Shown: positions 1 through 11,147, counted from the stretch's first letter. The stretch is DNA of 64,000 nt from Palsa-883 sp963847615 (GCA_963847615.1 CAWKAN010000029.1:25730-89729); one strand, 5' to 3'. Translations and numbers: made by a program. The notes: generated from the sequence alone by a model not told the origin.

Positions 1-40
1 CACCCACGGCAGATAGGGACCGAACTGTCTCACGACGTTC

Positions 41-153
<113 letters not shown>

Positions 154-185
154 GACTCTTGGGGGAGATCAGCCTGTTATCCCTA

Positions 186-221
<36 letters not shown>

Positions 222-363
222 GCGGGACCACCGGATCACTATGGCCGACTTTCGTCTCTGCTCGAGCTGTCACTCTCGCAGTCAGGCGGGCTTGTGCCAT
301 TGCACTCAGCAGCCGATGTCCGACCGGCCTGAGCCCACCATCGCGCGCCTCCGTTACATTTTG

Positions 364-394
<31 letters not shown>

Positions 395-649
395 ATGCAG
401 GGTCCCGGACCGGGATGACCGGTCGCGGTTAGATATCAGAAGCGCCCAGGGTGGTATTTCAAGGTTGGCTCCACCGAAGCTAGCGCCCCGGCTTCAAAGC
501 CTCCCACCTATCCTACACAGTGCTCTCCTAATACCACTGCAAAGCTGCAGTAAAGGTTCATAGGGTCTTTCCGTCTGACCGCGGGTACCCCGCATCTTCA
601 CGGGGAATTCAATTTCGCTGAGCCGATGCTGGAGACAGTGGGGAAGTCG

Positions 650-740
<91 letters not shown>

Positions 741-1117
741 AATTCGGTGCTTGCACACCTCCTCTTAACCTTCCGGCACCGGGCAGGCGTCAGACCCTAT
801 ACGTCGTCTCTCGACTTCGCAGAGCCCTGTGTTTTTACTAAACAGTCGCCACCCCCTGCTCTGTGCCACCCGCCACTGGTTGCCCAGCGACAGGTCTCGC
901 TTATCCCGAAGTTACGCGAGCAATTTGCCTAGTTCCTTCAGCATCGTTCTCTCAAGCGCCTTGGTATACTCTACCAGTCCACCTGTGTCGGTTTCGGGTA
1001 CGGTCTATACGCCAGAGCTGTTTCCTGGAACGATCCACGAGCCTGGGCAATCCGATAAGCCCAGACAAGACTTCACGTTCGTCACTTCTGGCAGGCCCAG
1101 GAATATTGACCTGGTTC

Positions 1118-1150
<33 letters not shown>

Positions 1151-1315
1151 GCCGGCTCACCCTGCGCGGATTAACCTTGCGCAGGAACCCTTGGACTTTC
1201 GGCGACAGAGTTTCTCACTCTGTTTGTCGCTACTCATGTCAGCATTCGCACTTCCGATACCTCCAGCGCCCCTCACGGGTACACCTTCACAGGCCTACGG
1301 AACGCTCCGCTACCG

Positions 1316-1759
1316 CTCAGTTGTCAGTTGTCAGTTTTCAGTTTTCAGACAAGTGCGCCCGCAGCCCTTGCAGCATGCGCGCGATCTCCGAGAGCTCGGA
1401 CTGCCACGCCTGCGACGTCGCGGGCGGGACCAGGTCGAGATCCGCGGCGTAGCAGCACCACAACCGGGCCTCGTCGGCCGAACCCAACGCCATGGTGACA
1501 TAGCGACGGAATTCCGCGTCCGAGCCTGGCTCCCGGCCCGCACCCTCCACCAGCAGGGCACACACCGACTTGGACGCGCGCCGCAACTGATCGGCCACAC
1601 CCCCATACTGCTCCACCCGCGGCCAACCGAGGCTGGCCCGGTGCAGATCGAGCGACAACCGATAAGCGCGCTGAAACACCTTCAACGCCCACACATCCCC
1701 GGCCATCACCCACCCAACCTTCTTGTCTGACAACTGGAAACTGACAACTGACAACTGAA
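1316..1759 (-). other. 23S rRNA intervening sequence in helix 45
   Basis: The insert interrupts 23S about 1,176 nt from its 5' end, which corresponds to helix 45, a known site for intervening sequences. It is bounded by near-perfect inverted arms of 38 bp (1316-1353 and 1722-1759), each built from repeats of CAGTTGTCAGTT. Paired, they extend helix 45 into a long stem whose loop holds a small ORF. In characterised cases RNase III excises such inserts and leaves a fragmented but functional 23S. Excision here is inferred from the structure. Confidence 0.92.
1338..1706 (-). CDS. 23S intervening-sequence protein (four-helix bundle, S23 family)
   Basis: Small basic protein of about 122 residues encoded in the sense direction inside the 23S insert. 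The N-terminus MAGDVWALKVFQRAYRLSLD, followed by a WPRVEQYGG block and a QLRRASKSV block, fits the four-helix-bundle family found in 23S intervening sequences (DFxxLKVWQKA, FPxxExYGL, QLRRAAxSI). The family's function is unknown; members form homopentamers of helical bundles. The ATG at 1706 is preferred because homology begins there. An in-frame TTG at 1754 lies in the terminal stem and would add 16 residues. The stop codon also lies in the stem, so the ORF fills the loop. Confidence 0.85.
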   Translation of the reverse strand: MAGDVWALKVFQRAYRLSLDLHRASLGWPRVEQYGGVADQLRRASKSVCALLVEGAGREPGSDAEFRRYVTMALGSADEARLWCCYAADLDLVPPATSQAWQSELSEIARMLQGLRAHLSEN

Positions 1760-1818
1760 CCCACAGCTTCGGTACGTGGCTTGAGCCCCGTTACATCTTC
1801 GGCGCAGGATTTCTATTA

Positions 1819-1876
<58 letters not shown>

Positions 1877-2480
1877 TTGTTTAGGAATTCCCACATCCTT
1901 TCCCACTTAGCCACGATTTGGGGACCTTAGCTGGTGGTCTGGGCTGTTTCCCTCTCGACGACGGACCTTAGCACCCGCCGTCTGTCTGCCGCGCTATACG
2001 CCTCGGTATTCGGAGTTTGGTTAGGTTTGGTAAGTCTTTGGGACCCCCTAGCCCATCCAGTGCTCTACCCCCGAGGGTAAACACACGACGATCTACCTCA
2101 ATAGATTTCGCGGAGAACCAGCTATTTCCGAGTTTGATTGGCCTTTCACCCCTAGCCACAGCTCATCTCCGACTTTTTCAACAGGCGTGAGTTCGGTCCT
2201 CCAGTGGGTGTTACCCCACCTTCAACCTGGCCATGGCTAGATCACTCGGTTTCGGGTCTTCCGCCCGCGACTGAACGCCCTGTTCAAACTCGCTTTCGCT
2301 GCGCCTACACCTACCGGCTTAAGCTCGCCGCGAACGGAAACTCGCTGACCCATTATACAAAAGGTACGCTGTCACGGTACCAACATGCAGGTGTTGCCAC
2401 TCGCATGCACGACCGCTCCAACTGCTTGTAGGCATTCGGTTTCAGGTCTATTTCACTCCCCTCGTCGGGGTGCTTTTCAC

Positions 2481-2512
<32 letters not shown>

Positions 2513-2726
2513 ACCAGGGAGTATTTAGGCTTGGAGGGTGGTCCCCCCATGTTCAGACAGGATTTCACGTGTCCCGCCCTACTCAAGGATCCACACAACC
2601 CATACGCATACGGGGCTGTCACCCGCTACGGCCGGCCTTTCCAGACCGTTCTGCTTAAGTCATGTAAACCACTGGCCTGTTCCGCTTTCGCTCGCCACTA
2701 CTCGCGGAATCTCGGTTGATGTCTTT

Positions 2727-2763
<37 letters not shown>

Positions 2764-2935
2764 GCCTCGTTACACTATGGATTCATGTAACGATACCCCA
2801 AAGGGGTGGGTTGCCCCATTCGGATATCCACGGATCAAAGCCTGCTCGCGGCTCCCCGTGGCTTTTCGCAGCGTGCCACGTCCTTCATCGCCTCCTGGTG
2901 CCAAGGCATCCACCGAATGCCCTTCTCTTGCTCAA

Positions 2936-3498
2936 GATCGGCAGACCTACCCCTCGCAGGGCAGGCCATCCACCATGCACAGAAACCATCCCCAGTCCCA
3001 ACCGTCAGATCGCGGCCGGCAGTTGTCAGCGACAACCGCGACCGGGCACCAACGCCGGAAGCCAAGAACGATCCCGCACAAGGATCATCTTGCTCAGCAC
3101 CACCAGATCCACCCCCCGTTCAAGTCGGGGCGACGGCATACCGGTGGCTTGCACACAACAGACGCCTCTGAACACCTTGCCTCGGTCGCGGGAGGACCCG
3201 TCCCGAAGGACAGACCACATCCGGTCAGACATGCGACCAAGGCGCGCCCAGAGACGCACCAGAACCTGATTTACCCTGACAAAGATCATCCTCCGGCCTG
3301 CGCCGGAGGTCGCCCCCATGGGGGGGGCGCCGTCAACGGCATCGCCCAATGCCAGCCCAGAATACCCGTTCCCTCGAACGAGCGTCCCGCTACCGCATCG
3401 GCAACGCCGAACCGCTTGCTTCTCCGTGATACCGCCAGCGCGTCGCACCGGTCGCACCAATCACCTCGACACCGCGCCGCCAGGTCCAACCCAGGGCA
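2936..3498 (-). other. 16S-23S spacer, 23S-proximal part
   Basis: This 560-bp stretch between tRNA-Ala and 23S holds no credible gene. It contains GC-rich hairpins, for example CCTCCGGC/GCCGGAGG at 3291-3310, which may take part in rRNA processing stems. No convincing second boxA was found. The spacer totals about 957 bp including both tRNAs. Confidence 0.7.
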
Positions 3499-3574
3499 TG
3501 GTGGAGGTGATCGGACTCGAACCGACGACCCCCTGCTTGCAAAGCAGGTGCTCTCCCAGCTGAGCTACACCCCC
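3499..3574 (-). tRNA. tRNA-Ala (UGC)
   Basis: Full cloverleaf on the minus strand: acceptor GGGGGTG pairs with CACCTCC, the anticodon loop carries TGC, the T arm is GTCGG/CCGAT, and the CCA tail is encoded at 3499-3501. It lies between tRNA-Ile and 23S, the usual bacterial arrangement, and is co-transcribed with the rRNAs. Confidence 0.97.
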
Positions 3575-3611
3575 GAAACAGCGTTGCACCCCAAACAAGG
3601 CACAACCGACG

Positions 3612-3688
<77 letters not shown>

Positions 3689-3891
3689 CCAATGCTCAAT
3701 GGCCGATCACCGCTGATCAACAACCACCAAACACTGTATCACGGGGAAGGGATACGCTGGCGGCGCCGATCGGCACCAGCCAAGCCTCAGGCCGCCCCCG
3801 GCATCCGCCAGGGACTTGTTCGGAGCTTCCCAAGGTCCAACTCCCCTGCCCGTCGCCGGGCAGCAAAGTCAAACCGTCAGGACGCGTCCTT

Positions 3892-5404
<1,513 letters not shown>

Positions 5405-6069
5405 TCTCCATCCCAATCCAGCAACCTCGGCCAAAACCAAAGCCACCAAACCAGAACTTCAACGAACAGACCCAAACTCAACTGTCAGGACCCCCGGGCA
5501 ACCCATCACTGGATCACCCAAGAATAACCTTCAAAGCGTTCGTAACGCATAAAAAGAATACGTATCCAACGCCCCAATCCAGCCAAGCCAGGCCAGCTCA
5601 TAGCCAACCTGAACCTCAGCCAAACCAATCAGACAGCCCCACACTCGCGCGTGGAAATGTCCCAAGGACGCCGCCAACGTATCCCTTCCTAGCCTATGTG
5701 ATTGTCAAAGAGCGAAACGACAACCGCCGTTGCATTCCGCATCTGCGAAACGCCCCGACAGCCCTGTTTGAACAACTCGCACCATATCCTGGCGCGAACC
5801 CGGGAAGCTAGCGGAACCGTCGGCCTTTGGCAAGGCCCTCCGCCAGCGCAGGGAGGCTCATCTAGGCTTGCCGCCCGCGCCGGTCAACCCCCCTTCCATC
5901 GACCGCAGGCTGCCTTTTGGCGGGACGACGTGCCCTTGCGTCATGGCCGGGCCTGACCTGCCATCCGCGCCCGCACCGGTGCTACGTGACCGGCCGGCTC
6001 AGGCTAGCCATGGCGGCGGGAGGCAGCCCGGCTCGGCCAAAAAGACTGCCCGCGCCGCCGCGCCGTCCG
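5405..6069 (-). other. rRNA operon leader and promoter region
   Basis: About 660 bp between the epimerase stop and 16S without a credible gene. It holds the boxA at 5701-5713 and must contain the rRNA promoters further upstream. I could not assign -35/-10 hexamers with confidence. No clear intrinsic terminator was found for the epimerase gene. Confidence 0.6.
5701..5713 (-). promoter_or_regulatory. rRNA leader boxA antitermination site
   Basis: The minus strand reads GCTCTTTGACAAT about 300 nt upstream of mature 16S. This matches the bacterial boxA consensus TGCTCTTTAACAAT, which binds NusB/S10 and makes rRNA transcription resistant to Rho. Position and orientation fit the operon leader. Confidence 0.75.
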
Positions 6070-7059
6070 TCAATCGTTCAGCCCGTGCCAGGCGCGGAAC
6101 CAGGCGACGAACCGCGGGATGCCGTCGTGCAGCGAGGTCGCCGGCGCAAACCCGGTCAGCGCGCCAATCGCCTCGATCGAGGCGAAGGTCTCCGCCACGT
6201 CCGCCGGCGGGCGCGGCACCGAGCGCAACACCGCGGTCCGGCCCAGCGCCTGCTCCAGCTCCGTGATCAACGTGCTGACCAACTCGCTGCGATGATTGCC
6301 GATGTTCAGCACCCGCACCGGCGGGCCGCCGTCGGCCGAGGGAGCAGGAGGGCGGTCCAGCACGCCCAGCACCCCGGCGACGATGTCGTCGATATAGGTG
6401 AAGTCCCGCCGCAGCGCCCCGCCCTCGTACAGCGTGATCGGCTCACCGGCGACGATCGCCTTGGCGAAGCTGTAATAGGCCATGTCCGGCCGGCCCCACG
6501 GCCCGTAGACGGTGAAGAACCGCAGTCCGGTCTGCGGCAGGCCGAACAGATGGCCATAGGCGTGGCTCATCAGCTCGTCGGCCCGCTTGGTCGCGGCGTA
6601 CACCGACACCGGCGCGTCGACCCGGTCGGTCTCGGCGAAGGGCAGCGCCTGGTTGGCGCCGTAGACCGAGGAGGAACTGGCGTAGACCAGGTGGCGCAGC
6701 CGATCGAGCCGCCGCGCCGCCTCCAGGATCACCAGGTGGCCCATCACGTTGGCCTGGACATAGGCATAGGGATCGACCAGCGAATGGCGCACGCCGGCCT
6801 GCGCCGCCAGGTGAATAATGCTATCTATACCTTTATTGTCACGAATTAGATTGCCGACCGCATCCCGGTCGGACACGTCCAGAAGATGGAACGCGAACCC
6901 CGGGCGGGCGACCAGCCGGTCAAGCCGCGCCCGCTTCAGCCGCGGGTCGTAATAGTCGTTCAGGCTATCGACGCCGAGCACCTGCGCGCCGCGCGCCAGC
7001 AGCGCCCCGGCCACATGGTAGCCGATGAAACCGGCCGCGCCGGTCAACAAAATCGCCAT
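6070..7059 (-). CDS. NAD-dependent epimerase (UDP-glucuronate 4-epimerase-like)
   Basis: Extended SDR enzyme of 329 residues acting on nucleotide sugars for envelope polysaccharide. The N-terminus MAILLTGAAGFIGYHVA carries the TGxxGxxG NAD site. The next block GVDSLNDYYDPRLKRARL is typical of UDP-glucuronate 4-epimerases (CapI/LspL type). The catalytic YxxxK is in VYAATKRADELMSH, preceded by the serine-rich YASSSSVYG. The R-x-F-TVYGPWGRPDM block also fits this family. The frame is open further upstream, but the fold starts at the ATG at 7059. It lies 26 nt downstream of the phosphoheptose isomerase on the same strand, so the two probably form a cell-surface sugar operon. Exact substrate is inferred. 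Confidence 0.88.
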   Translation of the reverse strand: MAILLTGAAGFIGYHVAGALLARGAQVLGVDSLNDYYDPRLKRARLDRLVARPGFAFHLLDVSDRDAVGNLIRDNKGIDSIIHLAAQAGVRHSLVDPYAYVQANVMGHLVILEAARRLDRLRHLVYASSSSVYGANQALPFAETDRVDAPVSVYAATKRADELMSHAYGHLFGLPQTGLRFFTVYGPWGRPDMAYYSFAKAIVAGEPITLYEGGALRRDFTYIDDIVAGVLGVLDRPPAPSADGGPPVRVLNIGNHRSELVSTLITELEQALGRTAVLRSVPRPPADVAETFASIEAIGALTGFAPATSLHDGIPRFVAWFRAWHGLND

Positions 7060-7085
7060 TCCGGCCCCTTGCCTTGTGCGTCCGC

Positions 7086-7676
7086 CTAGAGCGGCCTTGC
7101 GACCAGCCGATCCTCCAGCAATTCCAGCACCGCGTGGCCGAGCGCGATGTGGCATTCCTGGATCCGCGCCGTCTCCTGGTCGGGCACCAGCAGCACGTGG
7201 TCGCACTGTGCCATCGCCGGCTCCCCTGCCCCGCCGAGCATGCCCACCGTCACGATGCCCATCTCCCGCGCCGCCGCCAGCGCGCGCACCACGTTCGCCG
7301 AGCGGCCCGAGGTGGTGATGCCGAACAGCACGTCGCCGCGCCGCCCGAGGCCGCGCAGCGGCCGCTCGAACACCCTGTCGTAGCCATAATCGTTGCCGGC
7401 GGCGGTCAGCATCGCCGGGTCCTGCGTCAGCGCCAGGGCGGCGATCGAGGGCCGCTCCACCGCGCCGCGCAGGCGGATCAGCAGCTCGGTCGCCAGGTGC
7501 TGGCTGTCCGCCGCCGAGCCGCCGTTGCCGCAGAACATCAACTTGCCGCCGCCGCGCAGGCTGGCCTCGCAGGCATCGACCACGCCAATCACCGCCGCTG
7601 CCAGCTCGCTGGCGATCCGCCGCTTGAGCTCGGCGGACCGGTTCAGCATGGCGGCGAAGCGGGCGATCTCGTTCAT
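7086..7676 (-). CDS. gmhA: D-sedoheptulose 7-phosphate isomerase
   Basis: SIS-domain protein of 196 residues, the usual length for GmhA, which converts sedoheptulose 7-phosphate to D-glycero-D-manno-heptose 7-phosphate for LPS core. Diagnostic blocks are MFCGNGGSAADSQHLATELL (sugar-phosphate loop), ALTQDPAMLTAAGNDYGYDRVF, GITTSGRSANVVRA (second phosphate-binding loop), and the C-terminal QECHIALGHAVLELLE with conserved Glu and His. The ATG at 7676 is chosen because upstream in-frame sequence (up to 7814) is non-homologous and runs into a palindromic repeat. It is followed 26 nt later by the epimerase. Confidence 0.93.
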   Translation of the reverse strand: MNEIARFAAMLNRSAELKRRIASELAAAVIGVVDACEASLRGGGKLMFCGNGGSAADSQHLATELLIRLRGAVERPSIAALALTQDPAMLTAAGNDYGYDRVFERPLRGLGRRGDVLFGITTSGRSANVVRALAAAREMGIVTVGMLGGAGEPAMAQCDHVLLVPDQETARIQECHIALGHAVLELLEDRLVARPL

Positions 7677-7757
7677 GGCGGGCACCGGTGATGCGTGGGC
7701 GACGGGCGGCACCCTACGACCGATCTGCGATCCCTGGCCACCGCGCCGCCCCGGCCG

Positions 7758-8088
7758 GGCAGGGCAATCGAGTGAACGAAAGCAAGGCCGGGGCCTCGCC
7801 CCGGACCCCACCAAGGGGCGCTGCCCCTTGGAACCCCGCCAAGGGCGAGCCCTTGGAACCCTTCACTGGGAGTGGCTGAGGGGGAGGGGGCGTGTGGGCG
7901 AGGCGAAGGGGCGCCGTCCGGCGTGCCGGACGGCGCCCCTTCGCCTCGCCCACACGCCCCCTCCCCCTCAGCCACTCCCAGTCATGGAGTCCAGAGGCTC
8001 CGCCTCTGGTGGGGGTCCAGGGGGCAAAGCCCCCTGGCGGGGTTCGGGGCGGAGCCCCGACCTTACTTCGTTCACCCGATTGCCCTGC
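7758..8088. repeat. Composite palindromic element, copy 1
   Basis: Nested inverted repeat between the divergent gmhA and hydroxyacid dehydrogenase genes. In order: a locus-specific arm (GGGCAATCG...GTGAACGAA); small hairpins CCAAGGGGCGCTGCCCCTTGG-type and CCAAGGGC/GCCCTTGG; a perfect 58-bp stem with a 2-nt loop at 7865-7982; hairpins CCAGAGGC/GCCTCTGG, CCAGGGGGC/GCCCCCTGG and GGGGC/GCCCC; then the complementary arm TTCGTTCAC...CGATTGCCC. Three more copies occur at 12.0, 13.6 and 19.8 kb. It lies upstream of both flanking genes, so a pure terminator role does not fit this copy. Confidence 0.9.
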
Positions 8089-8154
8089 CGCGCCGGCGGC
8101 GTCGCTTGACACCCCCCGACCCGGCGTCATCATCGGCGCGTCAGGGGAGAGACC

Positions 8155-9360
8155 ATGTCCGCACTGGATCGTTGCTACAACATCGCCGACCTGCGCACCG
8201 CCGCGCAGCGCCGCCTGCCGCGCGCCCTGTTCGAATTCGTCGATCGCGGCAGCGAGGACGAAGTTGCGCTGCGCAACAACCGCGCCGGGTTCGAGCGGAT
8301 CAAGCTGCGCCACCGTGCGCTGGTCAACGTCTCCGGGCGTTCGATGGAAACCATGCTGTTCGGCAAACCGGTCTCGATGCCGATGGCGATCGCGCCGACC
8401 GGTGCCGCCGGCCTGTGCTGGCACGAGGGCGAACTGGAACTGGCCAAGGCAGCGGCCAAGGCGAAGATCCCGTTCACGCTGGCCACCGGGGCGATGACCT
8501 CGATGGAGAAGATCGCCGAGCAGGCCGGGCCGGGCGTCGGCGGGCGGCTGTGGTTCCAGCTCTATGTCTGGAATCGCCGCGAACTCTCCTACCAGTTGAT
8601 CGAGCGCGCCAAGGCCGCCGGGTTCGAGGCGCTGATCGTTACCGTCGATACGATCGTCTCGCCGAACCGCGAGTACAACGCGCGCAACGGCTTCCTGCTG
8701 CCGTTCCATCCCACCGTGCGCTTCACCGTCGACATCATGCGCCACCCGACCTGGGCGGCCAGCGTGCTGCTGAAATACTTCACCACCATCGGCATGCCGC
8801 GCAACGAAAACTATCCAGAACCGTATCGTCGTCGTATCTCCTCGGCGCCCGACACCTTCGAGGTGATGCGCCAGGACTCGCTGTGCTGGGACGACATCAG
8901 GACGTTCCGCAAGATGTGGCCGGGCATCCTGATGCTGAAGGGCGTCAACCGTCCGGACGACGCGGTGAAGGCGATCGAGTGCGGCGTCAACGGCATCATC
9001 GTCTCCAACCACGGCGGGCGGAACATGGACAGCGCGGTCGCCTCGATCGACGCGCTGCCCGACATCGCCGAGGCGGTCGGCGAGCGCGGCACGGTGCTGC
9101 TGGATTCCGGCGTGCGCCGCGGCTCCGACATCGCCAAGGCGCTGGCACTCGGCGCCAAGGCGGTGCTGACCGGGCGGGTCACGCTGTACGGCACCGCGGT
9201 CGGCGGCGCCGCGGGCGCCGGCAAGGCGATCGGCATCATCCGCAGCGAACTGGACAAGACGATGGCCTATACCGGCTGCTGTTCGGTCGACGAGATCACC
9301 CCCGACATCTTCTTCGCCGACAGCCCGGGCAACCGCCTGCGCGACCGGGCGAGCGCGTGA
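8155..9360 (+). CDS. FMN-dependent alpha-hydroxy-acid dehydrogenase (first of tandem pair)
   Basis: 401-residue member of the lactate dehydrogenase/glycolate oxidase/mandelate dehydrogenase family, which oxidises 2-hydroxy acids with FMN. Visible family features: FEFVDRGSEDEVALRNN near residue 25; MAIAPTGAAGLCWHEGE (FMN contact); RLWFQLYVW; KGVNRPDDAVKAIECG (Lys near FMN); catalytic His/Arg in IIVSNHGGRNMDS; DSGVRRGSDIAKALALGAKAV (FMN phosphate site). Substrate cannot be read from the sequence; L-lactate or mandelate-like acids are plausible. The start has a GGGGAGAG ribosome-binding site. A closely similar paralogue begins 41 nt after this stop, so the pair arose by tandem duplication and is probably co-transcribed. 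Confidence 0.9.
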   Translation: MSALDRCYNIADLRTAAQRRLPRALFEFVDRGSEDEVALRNNRAGFERIKLRHRALVNVSGRSMETMLFGKPVSMPMAIAPTGAAGLCWHEGELELAKAAAKAKIPFTLATGAMTSMEKIAEQAGPGVGGRLWFQLYVWNRRELSYQLIERAKAAGFEALIVTVDTIVSPNREYNARNGFLLPFHPTVRFTVDIMRHPTWAASVLLKYFTTIGMPRNENYPEPYRRRISSAPDTFEVMRQDSLCWDDIRTFRKMWPGILMLKGVNRPDDAVKAIECGVNGIIVSNHGGRNMDSAVASIDALPDIAEAVGERGTVLLDSGVRRGSDIAKALALGAKAVLTGRVTLYGTAVGGAAGAGKAIGIIRSELDKTMAYTGCCSVDEITPDIFFADSPGNRLRDRASA

Positions 9361-9420
9361 TGGCCAGGCTCGATCGTTGCCGCGACCGGAGGTGCGCGTG
9401 ATGGCCAGGCTCGATCGTTG
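9356..9420 (+). repeat. 40-bp-offset direct repeat at the paralogue junction
   Basis: The segment GCGTGATGGCCAGGCTCGAT (plus CGTTG) occurs at 9356-9380 and again at 9396-9420. The first copy creates a 13-codon ORF (9360-9401) with the same first seven residues as the second enzyme, MARLDRC. Its ATG overlaps the first gene's stop, and its TGA overlaps the second gene's ATG. This is probably a footprint of the duplication. It may also act as a coupling mini-ORF. Confidence 0.8.
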
Positions 9421-10603
9421 TTACAGCATCGCCGACCTGCGCGAAGCGGCGCGCCGGCGCCTGCCGCGCGGCGTGTTCGAATTCGTCGATCGCGGCAGCG
9501 AGGACGAGGTCGCGGTGCGCAACAACCGCGAGGCGTTCCATCGCATCAAGCTGATGCACCGCGCGCTGGTCGATGTGTCCGGGCGCAGCACGACCACGAC
9601 ATTGTTCGGCAAGCCGGCGGCGCTGCCGATGGTGATCGCGCCGACCGGTGCCGCCGGCCTGTGTTGGCACGAGGGCGAGGTGGAACTGGCGAAAGCGGCG
9701 GCCAAGGCGGGCATCCCGCTGACGCTGTCCACCGCCTCGATGACCGCGATGGAGAAGATCGTCGCGCAGGGCGGCCCCGCGGTCGGCGGGCGGCTGTGGT
9801 TCCAGCTCTATGTCTGGAAGCAGCGCGAGCTGTCGCACAAGTTGATCGAGCGCGTCAGGGACAACGGGTTCGAGGCGCTGATCGTCACGGTGGATTCCCC
9901 GGTCTCGCCCAATCGCGAATACAACCAGCGCAACGGCTTCGGCCTGCCGTTCACGCCGACCCTGCGCTTCACGCTGGACGTCATGCGCCATCCGGCCTGG
10001 GCGCGAGGCGTGCTGCTGAAGTACTTCACCTCGATCGGCTTCCTCCGCCACGAGAACTATCCGCCGGAGTACCAGAAATCGATCCTCAGCGGGGTCGGCA
10101 GCCGCGATGCGATGCGCGCCAATTCGCTCGACTGGGACGACATCAAGCGATTCCGCGACATGTGGAAGGGGCCGCTGCTGCTGAAGGGCGTCAATCGCCC
10201 CGACGACGCGGTGAAGGCGATCGAATACGGGCTGGATGGGCTGATCGTGTCGAACCACGGCGGGCGCAACATGGACAGCTCGGCCGCGCCGCTGGATGTG
10301 CTGGGCCAGGTCACCGAGGCGGTGGGCGATCGTTGCACGGTCATCCTGGATTCCGGCGTGCGCCGCGGCTCCGACATCGCCAAGGCGCTGGCGCTCGGCG
10401 CCAAGGCGGTGCTGACCGGGCGAGCGACGCTGTACGGCACGGCGGTCGGCGGCGCGGCCGGGGCCGGCAAGGCGATCGGCATCATCCGCAGCGAGCTGGA
10501 CAAGACGATGGCCTACACCGGCTGCCGCAGCGTGGACGAGATCAGCACGGACATCTTCTTCGGCGATCGCGGCGCCAACCGCTGGCGCGCACCGGCGGGC
10601 TAG
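9401..10603 (+). CDS. FMN-dependent alpha-hydroxy-acid dehydrogenase (second of tandem pair)
   Basis: 400-residue paralogue of the preceding enzyme with the same landmarks: FEFVDRGSEDEVAVRNN, MVIAPTGAAGLCWHEGE, RLWFQLYVW, catalytic SNHGGRNMDS and DSGVRRGSDIAKALALGA. Differences cluster at the C-terminus (FFGDRGANRWRAPAG) and around residues 215-245, where substrate-side loops lie, so substrate range may differ. An alternative ATG at 9377 would add eight residues not present in the paralogue. The ATG at 9401 aligns with the first gene's start and overlaps the stop of the 13-codon mini-ORF. Expression is probably coupled to the upstream gene. Confidence 0.9.
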   Translation: MARLDRCYSIADLREAARRRLPRGVFEFVDRGSEDEVAVRNNREAFHRIKLMHRALVDVSGRSTTTTLFGKPAALPMVIAPTGAAGLCWHEGEVELAKAAAKAGIPLTLSTASMTAMEKIVAQGGPAVGGRLWFQLYVWKQRELSHKLIERVRDNGFEALIVTVDSPVSPNREYNQRNGFGLPFTPTLRFTLDVMRHPAWARGVLLKYFTSIGFLRHENYPPEYQKSILSGVGSRDAMRANSLDWDDIKRFRDMWKGPLLLKGVNRPDDAVKAIEYGLDGLIVSNHGGRNMDSSAAPLDVLGQVTEAVGDRCTVILDSGVRRGSDIAKALALGAKAVLTGRATLYGTAVGGAAGAGKAIGIIRSELDKTMAYTGCRSVDEISTDIFFGDRGANRWRAPAG

Positions 10604-10617
10604 GGCGCCGAGCGCCC
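10603..10617. terminator. Possible hairpin after the dehydrogenase pair
   Basis: GGGCGC-CGA-GCGCCC forms a perfect 6-bp stem starting at the second dehydrogenase's stop. It lies between convergent genes but lacks a T tract, so intrinsic termination is uncertain. Confidence 0.35.
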
Positions 10618-10651
10618 GGTCACCGCGGGCGCTGCTCAGTTCAGGCGCGGA

Positions 10652-10810
10652 TCACTTCGGGCGGTTGATCGCCTGGCCGATCGCCAGGCCGGCACCGAGC
10701 ATCATCGCCCCGGTCACCAGGGTCGATACGGTCAATCCGATCATCATGCCCGCGAGCCAGGACGGCGTCGGCCGTCCCCCGCCGAGGGTTTCCCGGAATC
10801 TTGTTGGCAT
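10652..10810 (-). CDS. Small membrane protein, unknown function
   Basis: 52-residue protein starting MPTRFRETLGGG and ending in INRPK. Residues 18-45 are hydrophobic and small-residue rich (LAGMMIGLTVSTLVTG then AMMLGAGLAIG), enough for one long or two short membrane segments with a GxxxG-like face. The ATG at 10810 is preceded by GAGGAGAC at good spacing; a longer upstream frame is rich in Arg and lacks a site. Convergent with the dehydrogenase pair. No family recognised. Confidence 0.6.
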   Translation of the reverse strand: MPTRFRETLGGGRPTPSWLAGMMIGLTVSTLVTGAMMLGAGLAIGQAINRPK

Positions 10811-11147
10811 TGTCGTTTCGTCTCCTCTTGCCGCAGAGAATGCATGCCGGCGCGGCAGGCGCAAGACGCGCCGGCGCACGCCTGGCGCATGGCTGACCGT
10901 CCGCTGACGGCGCCGCTGTCATACCGAAAGCAGAACAGGCGCGGCGGCGCGAGCGGGGCCGGCCCGGCCGGGGCAACCCAGCGCCATGGCGCAGCGGGGC
11001 GGCCCGGATCGCCCCGAATCAGACCGGCGGCCTCGTCGCCCCCTCGTCGTCCCCCCTCGCCGCCCCCCTCGTCGCCCCGCGTCGCGCGATGCTACGCTGC
11101 CCGGCCGACAAGGCCGCGCGGCACACCACCAAGGGGAGAAGGCGAAC
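10811..11147. other. Intergenic region with low-complexity CCCCTCGTCG tract
   Basis: 337 bp between the divergent small membrane protein and SMP-30 genes. At 11031-11088 it carries a pyrimidine-rich tract with repeats of CCCCCTCGTCG/CCCCTCGCCG. It should hold both promoters, but I cannot place hexamers. Longer in-frame extensions of the downstream gene through this tract are rejected as low complexity. Confidence 0.5.

Noticed and set aside
7758..8088. Composite palindrome as a simple bidirectional terminator
   Set aside because: Copy 1 lies between the 5' ends of divergent genes, where no transcript needs to end, and hairpins lack T tracts.
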